Source of the DNA: Promicromonospora panici
Lineage (GTDB): Bacteria > Actinomycetota > Actinomycetes > Actinomycetales > Cellulomonadaceae
Direction of reading: 5' to 3'
NCBI RefSeq assembly: GCF_900608595.1
Contig: NZ_UWYY01000017.1
Span: 117,462 to 181,461 of the forward strand
Length of the DNA: 64,000 nt
Position 1 is the stretch's first letter. The number at the start of each line of letters is the position of its first letter. Below the pieces are notes generated by a model, which made no database searches, was not told the DNA's origin, and saw only the letters and a list, made by a program, of their open reading frames with translations. The position numbers and the translations under genes were made by a program. Shown here in pieces: positions 26,367 to 35,437 of this stretch.

Positions 26367-27110
26367 GTGGCCGTTCTCGCTCTTGACACCTCAGCAGCCG
26401 TCGCAGTCTCGCTCGTCGACGAGGACGGTGCGCGCCTCGCGTCCCGCACCTCGGACGAGCGCCGCCGGCACGCCGAGTCGCTCGCGCCCCTGATCACCGA
26501 GGTCCTGGACGAGGCGGGCATCGATCGCGCCGACCTGACCGCCGTCGTCGCAGGGACCGGGCCCGCCCCGTTCACCGGCCTGCGCGTCGGGCTGGTCACG
26601 GCCCGGACGCTCGCGCTCACGCTCGGCATCCCCGTGCTGGGCGTGCCGAGCCTCGACGCGCTGGCCGTCCAGGCCGTCAGCGACCTCGGGCTCCGGCCGG
26701 GCGCCGAGATCCTCGCGACGTCGGACGCCCGCCGCAAGGAGGTCTACTGGGCGCGCTACCGCGTGATCGCGCACGAGGGCCCGCACGGCTTCCCGGTGGT
26801 GGAGCCGCTCGCGGGGCCCGACGTCGACCGGGCCGGGTTCGTCGCGCAGGCCCAGCTCGTCGCGACCGAGGCCGCCGAAGGACAGCTGCCCGTCGTGATC
26901 GGCGAGGGCGCGATGCTCTACCCCGACTTCCTGCCCGTGGCCGACGACGCCCCGCTGATCCCCGACGCGACGGTCCTGGCCCGGCTGGCGCTCGTGCGCC
27001 GCGCCGCCGGCGAGGACCAGCCGTCCGAGCCGCTGTACCTGCGGCGTCCGGACGTGCATGAGCCGGCTCGGGCCTCGACGGCCGCTTCCGCCGCCGGGGG
27101 TGTCGCGTGA
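26367..27110 (+). CDS. tsaB: tRNA t6A biosynthesis protein TsaB
   Basis: 247 residues with an ASKHA fold: LALDTSAAVAVSLVD at the N-terminus, the His of RRHAESLAPLI, and TGPAPFTGLRVGLVTARTLA. It is the scaffold that binds TsaD and TsaE. TAGGCT (26355-26360) overlaps the tsaE stop and ends 6 nt before the GTG start, so tsaB may also have its own leaderless transcript inside the operon. It overlaps rimI by 4 bases. Confidence 0.93.
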   Translation: MAVLALDTSAAVAVSLVDEDGARLASRTSDERRRHAESLAPLITEVLDEAGIDRADLTAVVAGTGPAPFTGLRVGLVTARTLALTLGIPVLGVPSLDALAVQAVSDLGLRPGAEILATSDARRKEVYWARYRVIAHEGPHGFPVVEPLAGPDVDRAGFVAQAQLVATEAAEGQLPVVIGEGAMLYPDFLPVADDAPLIPDATVLARLALVRRAAGEDQPSEPLYLRRPDVHEPARASTAASAAGGVA

Positions 27111-27649
27111 TCACGGAGGTGCGGCTCCGCCCGCTGCGCAACGCCGACTTCGACCGCGTGCTGGAGATGGAGCGCCAGCTCTTCGGCCGGGGCGCCTGGA
27201 CGTACGGGATGCTCGCCGACGAGCTCGCCGGGCTCGGCCGCTGGTACATCGTGGCGGAGCCGGAGCGGCTCGACGCCGCCGGCCCGCAGCCCGTCATCGG
27301 CTACGCGGGCCTGTGGTTCGACGGCGACGTCACGCAGGTCATGACGATCGGCGTCGACCCCCACTGCCAGCGGCACGGCGTGGGCAGGCAGCTCATGGCC
27401 GCGCTGATCGAGCGCTCCCGCAAGCTCAAGGCCGAGGCCGTGCTGCTGGAGGTGCGGGTAGACAACGACGCCGCGATCGCGCTGTACGCGGAGTTCGGGT
27501 TCCAGATTCTCGGCGTCCGCAAGCGCTACTACCAGCCCGAGGACAAGGACGCGTACACGATGCGCCTGGAGCTCGCCGAGCTGGAGGCCGTCCAGGACGC
27601 GCCGGCCACTCCGGACGACCCGAACGACGAGGCGGGGGACGCGGCCTGA
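27107..27649 (+). CDS. rimI: Ribosomal protein S18-alanine N-acetyltransferase-like GNAT
   Basis: 180 residues with the GNAT/RimI pattern: RLRPLRNADFDRVLEMERQLF, MTIGVDPHCQRHGVGRQLMAALI (acetyl-CoA loop), LLEVRVDNDAAIALYAEFGFQ and RKRYYQPEDKDAYTM, the YY-x-DA ending being typical of RimI. It is the fourth gene of the operon with tsaE and tsaB, its usual place. The acidic 25-residue tail is extra. The true substrate in actinobacteria may not be only S18. Confidence 0.9.
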   Translation: MITEVRLRPLRNADFDRVLEMERQLFGRGAWTYGMLADELAGLGRWYIVAEPERLDAAGPQPVIGYAGLWFDGDVTQVMTIGVDPHCQRHGVGRQLMAALIERSRKLKAEAVLLEVRVDNDAAIALYAEFGFQILGVRKRYYQPEDKDAYTMRLELAELEAVQDAPATPDDPNDEAGDAA

Positions 27650-27679
27650 GGCCGTCGAAGCTACCTGCGCGAACCTGCT

Positions 27680-27714
27680 AAACCTGCTGATCCGAGCCTC
27701 GGACCAGTAGGTTT
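27680..27714 (+). terminator. Hairpin after rimI
   Basis: AAACCTGCTG pairs with CAGTAGGTTT (one G-U), and TCCGAG pairs with CTCGGA inside, almost without a loop. It starts 31 bases after the rimI stop and probably ends the alr operon. Confidence 0.65.
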
Positions 27715-27764
27715 CGCTTGGTCGCCGATATGAATTGGTCGCAGATGATGAGGGGTACTACCGC

Positions 27765-28637
27765 ATGAGGGAACGAGTTCTGGTCGACGCCGCCGCGCTG
27801 GCGGCGGACCTGCAGATCGGCGAGGGAACCGATCCCGTCGAGGGGCGCCCCGTCGTCCTCGACGTGCGGTGGGCGCTCGGCATGACCGACGGCTACGACC
27901 GGTACCGCGCCGGCCACATACCCGGCGCCGTGTACGTCGACCTGGAGACCGAGCTCGCCGCACATGGTTCTCCGGAGGAAGGGCGCCACCCGCTGCCCTC
28001 GGCGTCGGCGTTCCAGCAGGCCGCGCGCCGCTGGGGCGTCTCGGCGGACTCGCGCGTCGTCGTCTACGACTCCGTCGGCGGGACCTCTGCCGCGCGCGCC
28101 TGGTGGCTGCTGCGCTACTTCGGCGCGCCGGACGTACGCATCCTCGACGGCGGCCTCGCCGCCTGGACCGCGGAAGGTCTGGCCGTCGAACCGGGTGACG
28201 TGACGCCCGAGCCGGGCGACCTCGACGTGCGTCCGGGCGGGATGCCCGTCGTGGACGCGGACGAGGCCGCCGCCCTGGCCGACGGCGACGGCATGCTCCT
28301 GGATGCGCGCGCCGCCGAGCGCTATCGCGGCGAGGTGGAACCCGTCGACCCGCAGGCCGGGCACATCCCGGGCGCGGCCAGCGCGCCGACCACGGAGAAC
28401 CTGCGGGCGGACGGGCGCTTCCTGTCGACTGCTGACCTGCGGCGTCGGTTCGGCGACCTGGGGGTCTTGACGGGCTCGGCCGGCGGGAGCGCCGTCGGCG
28501 TGTACTGCGGTTCGGGTGTCACGGCGTCGCACGAGGTGGCCGCGCTCGCTGTCGCCGGCGTGGATGCCGCGCTGTACCCGGGCTCGTGGTCGCAGTGGTC
28601 GAACGACCCGGCGCGCGAGGTCGCAACCGGGGCGTGA
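27765..28637 (+). CDS. sseA: Sulfurtransferase, two-rhodanese-domain (3-mercaptopyruvate type)
   Basis: 290 residues with two rhodanese domains. The first, inactive one has LDVRWALG and RAGHIPGAVYVDLE. The second carries the active-site loop CGSGVTA with Cys248, the signature of 3-mercaptopyruvate sulfurtransferase, as opposed to the CRKGV/T of thiosulfate sulfurtransferase. I start at ATG 27765, after GAGGGGT. It is convergent with tsaD (24 bases between stops), placing it between the two halves of the t6A gene set. Confidence 0.92.
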   Translation: MRERVLVDAAALAADLQIGEGTDPVEGRPVVLDVRWALGMTDGYDRYRAGHIPGAVYVDLETELAAHGSPEEGRHPLPSASAFQQAARRWGVSADSRVVVYDSVGGTSAARAWWLLRYFGAPDVRILDGGLAAWTAEGLAVEPGDVTPEPGDLDVRPGGMPVVDADEAAALADGDGMLLDARAAERYRGEVEPVDPQAGHIPGAASAPTTENLRADGRFLSTADLRRRFGDLGVLTGSAGGSAVGVYCGSGVTASHEVAALAVAGVDAALYPGSWSQWSNDPAREVATGA

Positions 28638-28661
28638 CCGACGCCGTCAGACGGGGTGCTG

Positions 28662-29705
<1,044 letters not shown>

Positions 29706-29816
29706 GGGCTCCAGCCTAGTTGGTCGCCGGTGCTTGGCCGGATTGTCGGCGTGGCTGTGGCCAGGCTCATAGTTGAATCTGGAACAATCGCCCGGAACAA
29801 CCTTGTTGACGGCGGC

Positions 29817-30431
29817 ATGACTGAGACTCTTGAGGCTTCGCGCCTCGCCATCGACGACGCGACCGCCGACCGTCTGTTCCGCACGGCGCGCACCGTGACG
29901 ACGTTCGCCGAGTCCGACGTGACCGACGAGCAGCTCGCCGCGGTGTACGACCTCATCAAGTGGGGCCCGACGATGATGAACACGAGCCCGCTGCGCGTGC
30001 TCGTCGTCCGCACCCCCGAGGCCCGGCAGCGCCTCGTCGCCAACGCGCCCGAGGGCAACCAGGAGCGCATCGCGAAGGCGCCGGTCACCCTCGTGCTCGC
30101 GTCCGACCCCGACTTCCACGAGCGCCTCGACGTGCTGGTTCCGCACATGCCGGGCGCGCGCGAGATGTTCGCCGGTGACGCCGAGGGGCGCGCTGAGGCA
30201 GCGCGAACGAGCGCCCTGCTCCAGGCCGGGTATCTCATCGTCGGTCTGCGGGCCGCCGGCCTGGCAGCAGGCCCCGTGCACGGGATCTACGACGGGATCG
30301 ACGCCGAGTTCTTCGCCGAGAACGGCTGGAAGAGCTTCCTCGTCGTCAACGTCAGCGCGGCCGAGGGCGCCGACACCACCCGCCCGCGCGCCCCGCGTCT
30401 GAACTTCGAGGACGCGGCACAGATCGTCTGA
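29817..30431 (+). CDS. Nitroreductase family, malonic semialdehyde reductase (RutE)-like
   Basis: 204 residues of the FMN nitroreductase fold: LFRTARTVTTFAESDVTDEQ, YDLIKWGPTMMNTSPLRV, and the late segment AGLAAGPVHGIYDGIDAEFF, which matches the RutE/HadB subgroup more than NfsB. RutE-type enzymes reduce malonic semialdehyde in pyrimidine breakdown, but no other rut genes are here, so only the subgroup is claimed. Divergent from tsaD, sharing a 111-base region. Confidence 0.85.
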   Translation: MTETLEASRLAIDDATADRLFRTARTVTTFAESDVTDEQLAAVYDLIKWGPTMMNTSPLRVLVVRTPEARQRLVANAPEGNQERIAKAPVTLVLASDPDFHERLDVLVPHMPGAREMFAGDAEGRAEAARTSALLQAGYLIVGLRAAGLAAGPVHGIYDGIDAEFFAENGWKSFLVVNVSAAEGADTTRPRAPRLNFEDAAQIV

Positions 30432-30434
30432 CGC

Positions 30435-30503
30435 CTTGGTTGTGGGCGTGATCGTTGCGTCTACGCGCCCGTTTTAGGCGCAACGATCACCCCCACAACC
30501 AAG
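30435..30503. repeat. Dispersed palindrome, family A copy 2
   Basis: The arms 30435-30459 and 30479-30503 pair over 25 bp with one mismatch. The loop contains TACGCGCCCGTTTTAGG, related to the loops of the other two copies. It begins 4 bases after the nitroreductase stop and ends 5 bases before the stop of the convergent ligase gene. Confidence 0.9.
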
Positions 30504-30507
30504 AAGG

Positions 30508-31680
30508 TCAAAGGGGGTGGCCCTGGCGCATCTCCTGCACCATCGCGCGGACCACCGCGACCAGGTCGCCGTCGTGCGCCGCCGCTACCGCCTGCTGCCG
30601 CTGGTAGGAGGCCCCGCCGCGGACGATGTCCCGTACCCCGGCCAGCTCCGCGGCGCAGCCGAGCCGCTGCGCGACGGGCTCCAGCTCGACCAGCAGCTTG
30701 CCGATCGCGTCAGCGACCGGCCCCTGGTTGCCGTCGGCGTCCAGGATCACCGTGGCGTCGAGCCCGTAGCGCGCCGAGCGGAACTTGTTCTCCTCCACGA
30801 ACCACGGCGGCAGCTCCGGCAGGGTCCGGCCCTGGTCCAGCTGGGTGGACAGGTGCTCCACGAGGCAGTGCACGAGCGCGGCCAGCCGGAGCGCCTCCGT
30901 GAGGTTGGTCGGGCCGTCGCAGACGCGGACCTCGAGCGTGCCGAACTTCGGCGACGGGCGCACGTCCCAGTGGACCTCGTTGAACGCCTCGACGGCGCCG
31001 ACGTGCAGCATGTCGCCCGCGTACGCCTCGAGCTCCTGCCAGGTCTGGAAAGCGACCGGCAGCCCGGAGCTCGGGATCTGCTGGAACAGCATCGACCGGT
31101 TGGACGCGTACCCCGTGCGCTGGCCGGCCCAGTACGGCGACCCCGCAGACAGCGCCTGCAGGTGCGGGAAGTAGGTGAGCATCGCGCGCATCAGCGGCAG
31201 TGCCTTGTCCCGATGCTCGACGCCGACGTGGACGTGCAGGCCCCAGATGATCAGCTGCGCGCCCCAGACCCCGGTGCGCTCGCGGATGCGGGCGTAGCGC
31301 TCCTTGTCGCCCACCAGCTGGTCGGCCGCTCGCGCGAACGGGTGCGTCCCGCCGCCCATCAGGTCGAGGCCCATGGGGTCGGTCACGGCCCGCACCCGGT
31401 CGAGGAGGCGGGTCAGGTCCGCCCCCGCGTCGCCCACGGTCCGGCTGACACCGGTGACCAGCTCGACGGTGTTCTTCATGAACTCGCCGGTGACGTGCGG
31501 AACATAGCCCGCCGCATCGTCCCGCGGGGCAGCGGCGGCGTCGCGCGCGACGGCGTCGAGCACCTCCGGCCCGGACTGGGAGAGGTTCGCGCTATCGGAC
31601 TCGACGAGTCCGATCTCCCACTCGAGGCCCACGGTGGAGCGTGGAGATTTGCCGAATCCGAGCCGGGCCGGCGAGCTCAT
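30508..31680 (-). CDS. Carboxylate-amine ligase, YbdK/glutamate-cysteine ligase type 2 family
   Basis: 390 residues. VGLEWEIGLVE opens the GCS2 fold. GGGTHPF, WGLHVHVGVE, ALSAGSPYWAG and GTLEVRVCDGPTNL are typical of YbdK ligases, which have weak glutamate-cysteine ligase activity. EgtA or MshC roles are not supported by neighbours. Its ATG overlaps the stop of the upstream methyltransferase by 4 bases (ATGA), so the two form an operon. Confidence 0.88.
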   Translation of the reverse strand: MSSPARLGFGKSPRSTVGLEWEIGLVESDSANLSQSGPEVLDAVARDAAAAPRDDAAGYVPHVTGEFMKNTVELVTGVSRTVGDAGADLTRLLDRVRAVTDPMGLDLMGGGTHPFARAADQLVGDKERYARIRERTGVWGAQLIIWGLHVHVGVEHRDKALPLMRAMLTYFPHLQALSAGSPYWAGQRTGYASNRSMLFQQIPSSGLPVAFQTWQELEAYAGDMLHVGAVEAFNEVHWDVRPSPKFGTLEVRVCDGPTNLTEALRLAALVHCLVEHLSTQLDQGRTLPELPPWFVEENKFRSARYGLDATVILDADGNQGPVADAIGKLLVELEPVAQRLGCAAELAGVRDIVRGGASYQRQQAVAAAHDGDLVAVVRAMVQEMRQGHPL

Positions 31681-32945
31681 ACGGGTCCCAGTGGTTCGAC
31701 GAGGAGCACCTGTTGGTTGCCTGCCACGCGTGTGAGCACGATCGTCGCCTCCTCGGTCCCCGTGAGCACGAGCTGCTTGCGAAGTTGTTCAGGCACCACG
31801 GCGGTGCCGCGCTTCTTGATCGTGATCCGCCCGACGTTCCGGTCCCGCAGGTACGACCGGAGCCGCTTCAGGCCGAACGGCATGGTGTCGAGCACCCGGT
31901 AGCCGGTGGCGATCGGGGCCTGTGCCCCAGCGGTCTCCACCGGGCGGGCCGGAGGCAGGTCGGCGGGGTCGTCGGTGGTGACGTACGCGATGGTCGGGTC
32001 GACGAGGCGTCCGCCCAGCTCGGCGGCAGCCTGGCCCACCAGGCCGGCGCGGATGACGGCTCCGTCAGGTTCGTAGAGATACTGCCCGACGGCGCCGACG
32101 TCCGGCGCGCCGTCGTCGCCCCGGACCGTGCGGCTGAGCGTGTGCTCCTTGCCGTCGTCGTCGGTGAAGGTGCGCAGCACGAGCGCCGAGCGGCCGGGGC
32201 CGTCGGGCGCGAGCGGGCCGAACCAGAGACCGGCCTCGACCACGTCGCCGTTGACGGAGACCCACTGCGTCTCGGCGTCGTCGGGCAGCCCGTCGTGCGC
32301 GATGCCGGGCCCCACCTTGATGCCGACGGCGGGCACCGTCTCGCGCAGCGCCCAGACGGCGTCGAGCGGCGGTTCGTAGGCCCGCGGGTCGAAGACCCGG
32401 CGGCTCCGGCCGCCCGAGCCACCGCTCACGCGGCGCGCCGGGTCGGCGTAGACGCCCTCGATGCCCTCGGCGCGCAGGTCGAGCGACAACCCGTCGGCGT
32501 GCCGCACGTCCGCCTCGGGGAAGTGGCGCAGGTTCCACTGCGCGATGGCGGCGGTGCACTCGTCCAGATCGGTCGCCAGGACGCGGAGCCCGGTCCCGGC
32601 AAAGGCCAGGGAGTCGGCGCCGATGCCGCAGGTCAGGTCGGCGAGCGCGGTGACGCCCGCCTCCAGGTAGCGGCGGGCGTGCAGGGCGGCGACGAGGAGC
32701 CGGGTGGCCTGCTCCAGGCCGTCCGCGGTGAAGAGCATCCCGTCGGCGAAGTCGCCGAACTTGTTCCGCGCCCGGGCGCGCAGCCGGGACTGGGTCACCA
32801 CGGCGGCCGCGAGGTCCGGTGCGATGCCCTTGGCGCGTAGAGTCGTCACGGTCTTCATCGCGTGCCGCTCGTCGTAGGGCGGCAGGGCGCCAAGCAGGGC
32901 CCAGCCGTCTGGGCTGAGCAGTTTGCTCAGAATCGCCGCATCCAT
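31677..32945 (-). CDS. Class I methyltransferase with C-terminal THUMP-like domain
   Basis: 422 residues. The N-terminal helical part reads QSRLRARARNKFGDFADGMLFT. The SAM fold has LADLTCGIGADSLAFAG, ATDLDE and YADPARR, where DPAR takes the place of the usual DPPY. The C-terminus (about 340-422, GRITIKKRGTAV) matches the THUMP-like domain found only in this actinobacterial family. It likely modifies RNA; the target is unknown. I use ATG 32945, as the upstream extension crosses the groES promoter region. Confidence 0.85.
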   Translation of the reverse strand: MDAAILSKLLSPDGWALLGALPPYDERHAMKTVTTLRAKGIAPDLAAAVVTQSRLRARARNKFGDFADGMLFTADGLEQATRLLVAALHARRYLEAGVTALADLTCGIGADSLAFAGTGLRVLATDLDECTAAIAQWNLRHFPEADVRHADGLSLDLRAEGIEGVYADPARRVSGGSGGRSRRVFDPRAYEPPLDAVWALRETVPAVGIKVGPGIAHDGLPDDAETQWVSVNGDVVEAGLWFGPLAPDGPGRSALVLRTFTDDDGKEHTLSRTVRGDDGAPDVGAVGQYLYEPDGAVIRAGLVGQAAAELGGRLVDPTIAYVTTDDPADLPPARPVETAGAQAPIATGYRVLDTMPFGLKRLRSYLRDRNVGRITIKKRGTAVVPEQLRKQLVLTGTEEATIVLTRVAGNQQVLLVEPLGPV

Positions 32946-33071
32946 GGGAAGATCTTTCCACGTATGTCCTGGTCGTGACGAGTGGCTCGACGGAACCTTT
33001 TCGTGGGGATGGCGAGATTCCGGTGCGCGGGCCTCGGATCCGGCGTCCGCCGCGTGACCAGGTTCACGCCA

Positions 33072-33098
33072 TTGGCACTCGCCTTGACCGAGTGCTAG
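33072..33098. promoter_or_regulatory. CIRCE operator (HrcA site)
   Basis: TTGGCACTC, nine bases, GAGTGCTAG. This differs from the consensus TTAGCACTC-N9-GAGTGCTAA at one base in each arm. HrcA represses chaperonin genes through this element and releases it on heat shock. Confidence 0.92.
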
Positions 33099-33112
33099 TG
33101 CCGACCTAGATT
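33084..33112 (+). promoter_or_regulatory. groES promoter, TTGACC-N17-TAGATT
   Basis: A -35 TTGACC (33084-33089) and -10 TAGATT (33107-33112) with an ideal 17-base spacer. The -35 box lies inside the CIRCE element, so HrcA would block RNA polymerase directly. Confidence 0.8.
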
Positions 33113-33278
33113 TGGGGTTGTCCACCGCCGCGGGACCCGGTCCCCGGGGCCTGCGTCGGAGGGCCCAGACGTTCGTGCCCGCCGGCACCCGCGACGACGG
33201 CGGACCGTCGAACGTTCGAGCCACTCAGTCCACCACGAAGCAGATCTCTCGATCCGCTCATGAAAGAGGAGGTCCGAC

Positions 33279-33575
33279 GTGTCGGTCCCCATCAAGCCGC
33301 TCGAGGACCGGATCGTCGTCAAGGCTCTCGAAGCCGAGACCACGACCGCTTCCGGCCTGGTCATCCCGGACACCGCCAAGGAGAAGCCCCAGGAGGGCGA
33401 GGTTCTGGCCATCGGCCAGGGCCGCATCGACGACAACGGCAACCGTGTGCCGCTGGACGTCGCCGTCGGTGACAAGGTGATCTACTCCAAGTACGGCGGC
33501 ACCGAGGTCAAGTACGCGGGTGAGGACTACCTGATCCTCTCGGCCCGCGACGTCCTCGCCGTGGTCGCGAGCTGA
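33279..33575 (+). CDS. groES: Co-chaperonin GroES
   Basis: 98 residues: IKPLEDRIVVKALEAETTT, then SGLVIPDTAKEKPQEGEVLAIG, VGDKVIYSKYGGTEVKY and ILSARDVLAVV, the full GroES fold with the mobile loop that caps GroEL. It is preceded by CIRCE and a sigma-70-type promoter, and followed after 28 bases by a strong terminator. No groEL follows in this window, so the gene is probably transcribed alone. Confidence 0.97.
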   Translation: MSVPIKPLEDRIVVKALEAETTTASGLVIPDTAKEKPQEGEVLAIGQGRIDDNGNRVPLDVAVGDKVIYSKYGGTEVKYAGEDYLILSARDVLAVVAS

Positions 33576-33602
33576 TTTCAGCTCGCGCCAGGTAGAAGAC
33601 GA

Positions 33603-33632
33603 GGGCCCCGCACCACATGGTGCGGGGCCCTT
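33603..33632 (+). terminator. Terminator after groES
   Basis: A perfect 12-bp stem starting GGGCCCCGCACC with a 4-base loop ACAT, followed by TT. It separates groES from the convergent whiB gene. Confidence 0.85.
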
Positions 33633-33665
33633 GCCGTTCCCGCCTACTTCGGCGCTGGAAGTTGT

Positions 33666-33953
33666 TCAGGCCGAGACGGACTTGCCGGCGAGAATCGCCG
33701 ACCGTTCGTCCTCGCTGAGCCCGCCCCAGACGCCATACGGCTCACGGACGCGGAGCGACTGCTCGCGGCACTGCATCATCACGGGGCAGGAGCGGCAGAT
33801 CGCCTTGGCGGCCTCTGCACGCCGCCGGCGGGTCGACCCGCGCTCGCCTTCGGGGTGGAAGAACAGGGTGTCGTCCGCGTCGCGGCACGCTCCCTGGTAC
33901 TGCCATTCCCACAGTTCCATCACCGGACCGGGAAGCCTCGAGATCTCCGTCAT
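33666..33953 (-). CDS. whiB: WhiB-family iron-sulfur transcriptional regulator (WhiB2/WhmD type)
   Basis: 95 residues from ATG 33953. The four cluster-binding cysteines are Cys23, Cys53, Cys56 and Cys62 (CRSCPVMMQC). FHPEGERG and REPYGVWGGLSEDER match the WhiB2 (WhiB/WhmD) subgroup, linked to septation and development with sigma-A or WhiA in relatives. The C-terminal basic tail is short. There is no good Shine-Dalgarno, and a GAACAAC/GTTGTTC repeat sits just upstream. The in-frame extension to 34007 is less likely. Confidence 0.92.
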   Translation of the reverse strand: MTEISRLPGPVMELWEWQYQGACRDADDTLFFHPEGERGSTRRRRAEAAKAICRSCPVMMQCREQSLRVREPYGVWGGLSEDERSAILAGKSVSA

Positions 33954-33956
33954 GGC

Positions 33957-33987
33957 GAACAACCTACAAGTTGTGCAGAAGTTGTTC
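33957..33987. promoter_or_regulatory. GAACAAC/GTTGTTC inverted repeat at the whiB start
   Basis: A perfect 7-bp inverted repeat with a 17-base spacer, 3 bases ahead of the whiB start codon on the coding strand. It could be an operator at the promoter of a short-leader transcript, or a leader hairpin over the ribosome-binding region. Confidence 0.4.
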
Positions 33988-34143
33988 AAGGGGCAATTTC
34001 GAGTCAACGGGTTCGAATCCGGTCACCGTAAGCGCGTCAAGCCTGACCGGTTTTGTCTTGATGTGAACCGAATTCCACCGAGATCGGCGGCACGCCGGGT
34101 TTCGCAGTGGCGCAGAGAGGTCCGGGTCGGCAGAATCGAGTCC

Positions 34144-35370
34144 ATGACATCTTCGCGGCCTGCCCAGAACTCGGGCGGGTCACGTACCTCCAGCCCCGGA
34201 CTGGCCGTCGCAGCGGTAGCCAGACGCCTCGGGGTCGCGCCAGCCACCCTTCGTACGTGGGACCGTCGGTACGGGCTCGGCCCGTCGGGTCGTACCGCCG
34301 GATCGCACCGTCGCTACACGCCGGACGACGTCGCCCGGCTGCTCGTGATGCGCCGGCTCACGCTGGAGGGCGTGGCGCCCGTGGATGCGGCGCGCGCCGC
34401 CGTCGAGGCCGGTGACGCGGAGCTCGAGGTCGCCACCCGGACCGCGCCGGCGCTGCCCGCGGTGCAGGTCGAGGACGAGTCGGACGACTCTGAGGAGGCG
34501 GAGGAGCCCGAGTTCGCGGAGAAGTTTCTCGGCACCGTCGAGGCGCCCGACGGGGCGGAGGACGAGGCGCCCGCGCCGGGTACGGCGTCGGACGGCGACC
34601 AGCCCGAGGAACCACGCGGCAGGGCACGCCTGCGCGCCCTGCCCGGCGGGGCGACGGGCGGCGACGCCCCCACCGGGTCCGGCCCGCGGACGGCGGTGCC
34701 CGGCCCGGCCCCGACGTCCGGAAGGGTCTCCGCCCTGGTCGACGCCGCTCTGGCGTACAGCCGGACCGCTTGCGACAACCTCCTGGTGCTCGGCCCGGAG
34801 GGTGATCCGGCGACCTGGTGGACCGATCTCGTGGAGCCGGCCTGGCTGCGGCTGTCCGAGCGCACCGTGCTCGCCGGCCCCGGTGAGATGCCCGAGGTGG
34901 TGCTCGCGACGTCGGCCCTGCGTGCGCTGCGCAACTACACCGAGGAGTTCGAGCGCGTGATGGTCGAGGCGGGCGGCCCACCGGCCAACCACCCGAGCCG
35001 GATGCGCAAGATCGTCCTGGTGTTCGCCGCCCCCGACGAGGTGGTGCCCCTGTCGGCGCACGCGCTCGCCGCGGCGCTGGCCGCACAGGGTTCGATGGCG
35101 CGGATCGTCACCGGCCCTGCGAGCACCCACCGCTCGGTGGAACTGGTGACCATGGTCCGCCCGACGGCGGTGGTGCTGGCGACGACGCAGAACAAGCCGG
35201 ACCTCGACGTCGTCCACGCGGTGAACGAGAGCTACCCCGAGCTGCCGATCTTCGTGGGCCTGCGGGCCGACGCCGCGGCGACGGACCTGCCCTTCGGCCC
35301 GACGGTGCAGCGAGTGCGCTCGTTCACCGGCCTGCTGCACGAGGTGCTGGCGGTCATCAAAGCGAGGTGA
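34144..35370 (+). CDS. MerR-type regulator with a cobalamin-binding-like domain
   Basis: 408 residues. The MerR HTH (about residues 18-85) reads AAVARRLGVAPATLRTWDRRYG, then AGSHRRYTPDDVARLLVMRR. An acidic Pro/Ala-rich linker runs to about 190. The C-terminal part (about 200-408) resembles the B12-binding and cap domains of LitR/CarH-type regulators (IVLVFAAPDEVV, ALAAALAAQGSMARIVTG, VVLATTQNKPDL). The E-x-H-x-x-G cobalamin motif is not visible, so B12 or light sensing is doubtful. Divergent from whiB, upstream of guaB. Confidence 0.8.
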   Translation: MTSSRPAQNSGGSRTSSPGLAVAAVARRLGVAPATLRTWDRRYGLGPSGRTAGSHRRYTPDDVARLLVMRRLTLEGVAPVDAARAAVEAGDAELEVATRTAPALPAVQVEDESDDSEEAEEPEFAEKFLGTVEAPDGAEDEAPAPGTASDGDQPEEPRGRARLRALPGGATGGDAPTGSGPRTAVPGPAPTSGRVSALVDAALAYSRTACDNLLVLGPEGDPATWWTDLVEPAWLRLSERTVLAGPGEMPEVVLATSALRALRNYTEEFERVMVEAGGPPANHPSRMRKIVLVFAAPDEVVPLSAHALAAALAAQGSMARIVTGPASTHRSVELVTMVRPTAVVLATTQNKPDLDVVHAVNESYPELPIFVGLRADAAATDLPFGPTVQRVRSFTGLLHEVLAVIKAR

Positions 35371-35425
35371 CGCACGCCTCGGGCCGGTACCACGGCCCGG
35401 CCAGGATCTGTTGCCGCACCGGCCG

Positions 35426-35431
35426 TAGACT
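35426..35431 (+). promoter_or_regulatory. guaB -10 element, leaderless arrangement
   Basis: TAGACT ends 6 bases before the guaB ATG. No Shine-Dalgarno is present and no convincing -35 can be assigned. Confidence 0.5.
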
Positions 35432-35437
35432 TGCTGC

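Larger units (their letters stand above)
32946..33278. other. Divergent intergenic region with the groES promoter
   Basis: 333 bases. The left part serves the methyltransferase-ligase operon, with no promoter I can name. The right part contains the CIRCE operator, a -35/-10 pair and a roughly 160-base groES leader. The leader ends in an AGAGGAGGT ribosome-binding site 7 bases before the GTG. Confidence 0.7.
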
